A stretch of 6,495 nucleotides of DNA. Origin: Candidatus Zixiibacteriota bacterium (GTDB lineage: Bacteria; Zixibacteria; MSB-5A5; GN15; JAAZOE01). Under the pieces are notes generated by a model. The model made no database searches. It was not told the DNA's origin and worked only from the letters and a program-made list of their open reading frames with translations. This document shows positions 5,696 to 6,495 of this stretch, in pieces. Position 1 is the stretch's first letter. The number at the start of each line of letters is the position of its first letter. The position numbers were made by a program, and so were the translations under genes. The DNA lies in NCBI GenBank assembly GCA_012797915.1, contig JAAZOE010000523.1, positions 1-6,495 of the forward strand, given 5' to 3'.

Positions 5696-6253
5696 CTACA
5701 CCTGCATGATCTCTTTCTCCTTGCGGGCGACCAAGTCGTCGATATCCCGGATGAATTTGTCGGTCAGATGCTGGATCTTGTCCGTCCCGTCGCGCTGTTC
5801 GTCCTGGGAAACCTTCTTGTCTTTTTCGGCCTTTTTCAGCCGTTCGTTGGCCTCCCGGCGGATATTGCGAACGGCGACCTTCCCTTCCTCGGCGATCTTC
5901 TTGCAGTGTTTGACCAGTTCCACTCGTCGTTCTTCCGACAGCGGCGGCACCGGGACGCGGATGATCGGTCCCTCGACCTGCGGATTGAAGCCGAGCTCGG
6001 CAACCTGGATGGCCTTGACGATGTCGCCGATGAGGGTCTTATCCCATGGTTGCACGACCAGGCTTTTGGGGTCGGGGACGGAAACGGAGGCGACCTGGTT
6101 GAGCGGCATCTTCTGGCCGTAGGCGTCCACCTTGACGCTGTCCAGCAACGCCGGGGTGGCTTTGCCGGACCGAATCCCGGCCAGTTCCTCGGTTATCGAG
6201 GTTACTGTTTTCTGCATCTTCCGTTCGGTATCGGTGCGAATTTCATTCAACAT
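5696..6253 (-). CDS. frr: ribosome recycling factor
   Basis: 185 residues, exactly the usual bacterial length. With EF-G it splits the post-termination ribosome so that subunits can be reused. The N-terminal helix includes GIRSGKATPALLD (26-38), the family's R-x-G-R/K-A-x-P-x-L-L motif. The alpha/beta domain II includes VSVPDPKSLVVQPWD (57-71) and EGPIIRVPVPPLSEERR (94-110). The long C-terminal helices include VAVRNIRREANERLKK (126-141), where Arg129 and Arg132-Arg133 belong to the conserved ribosome-contact surface. The ATG has GGAG (6262-6265) eight bases upstream. The gap to the pyrH stop is 15 bases, so the two are co-transcribed, as in many bacteria. No oddities. Confidence 0.97.
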   Translation of the reverse strand: MLNEIRTDTERKMQKTVTSITEELAGIRSGKATPALLDSVKVDAYGQKMPLNQVASVSVPDPKSLVVQPWDKTLIGDIVKAIQVAELGFNPQVEGPIIRVPVPPLSEERRVELVKHCKKIAEEGKVAVRNIRREANERLKKAEKDKKVSQDEQRDGTDKIQHLTDKFIRDIDDLVARKEKEIMQV

Positions 6254-6268
6254 CGCAGAGACTCCGTT

Positions 6269-6495
6269 CTAGTGTACCAGCGTCCCGATCGGCTCGCCGA
6301 TACCGGCCTGGTACAGGTTGTCGCCGGTGTTCAGGTTGAACACGCGGATCGGGAGACCATTTTCCTTGCACAACGAAATGGCCGCAGCATCCATGACGGC
6401 CAGCTCCTTGGTCAGCACTTCCAGATAGGAAACTTCCGGGTAATAGACGGCGCCGGGGTCTTTCTCCGGGTCGGCGCTGTAGACGCCGTTGACGC
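6269..6495 (-). CDS. pyrH: UMP kinase, C-terminal part (5' end outside window)
   Basis: The last 74 residues are visible, VNGVYSADPEKDPGA ... IGEPIGTLVH, ending at a TAG (6271-6269). Bacterial UMP kinase, of the amino-acid-kinase fold, phosphorylates UMP to UDP with ATP as a hexamer. Recognisable family pieces are GVYSADPEKDP (nucleotide-binding loop region), LAVMDAAAISLCKENGLPIRVFN (helix and strand around the ATP site) and the terminal GE-x-IGTLV. About two thirds of the gene lies beyond the right edge of the window. It precedes frr by 15 bases. Confidence 0.95.
   Translation of the reverse strand, partial: VNGVYSADPEKDPGAVYYPEVSYLEVLTKELAVMDAAAISLCKENGLPIRVFNLNTGDNLYQAGIGEPIGTLVH

Overview
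The window looks like chromosomal DNA from a Gram-negative bacterium of moderately high GC. Supporting signs are a lipoprotein with an outer-membrane-type lipobox (Cys followed by Gln), an exported nucleosidase with a Sec-type signal peptide, and the widely conserved order pyrH-frr-uppS-cdsA. I cannot name the phylum from sequence alone. An uncultured lineage of the FCB type (Zixibacteria-like) would fit the style of genes and repeats, but that is only a guess.

Right part (2506-6495, all minus strand): a conserved housekeeping block. It reads, in transcription order, the 3' end of pyrH (UMP kinase), frr (ribosome recycling factor), an intrinsic terminator, a possible new promoter, then uppS (undecaprenyl diphosphate synthase), cdsA (phosphatidate cytidylyltransferase), a UbiA-family membrane prenyltransferase and an NlpC/P60 lipoprotein. 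The last four genes are packed tightly: 4-nt overlap, 4-nt overlap, then a 1-nt gap. The UbiA-like start has to be set at a GTG overlapping the cdsA stop, and the uppS start at a GTG well inside its longest open frame. Together they make an envelope operon: lipid carrier for the cell wall, CDP-diacylglycerol for phospholipids, a prenyl-transfer step of unknown product, and a peptidoglycan hydrolase.

Middle part (about 1270-2450): a visibly AT-richer stretch holding one minus-strand orphan gene of 363 codons. Its C-terminal third is a Rossmann-like domain of the nucleoside 2-deoxyribosyltransferase/TIR-like type (FVIMPF ... IADLSxxNPNVxxEFG). The base composition, lone placement and domain type suggest an acquired accessory gene, possibly a defence or nucleotide-sensing effector. 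It is the best candidate here for something undescribed. An in-frame TAG separates a short upstream ATG frame from the annotated start, so its 5' end is uncertain.

Left part (1-1277): a plus-strand exported MTA/SAH nucleosidase-like gene, possibly coupled to the tail of an upstream gene by an ATGA overlap. It is followed by a 150-bp non-coding palindromic repeat with paired ends TCGTCATTGCGA / TCGCGATGACGA, of the dispersed MITE-like GTCATTGCGA...GGCAATCT type. The repeat lies in the convergent gap before the AT-rich orphan gene.
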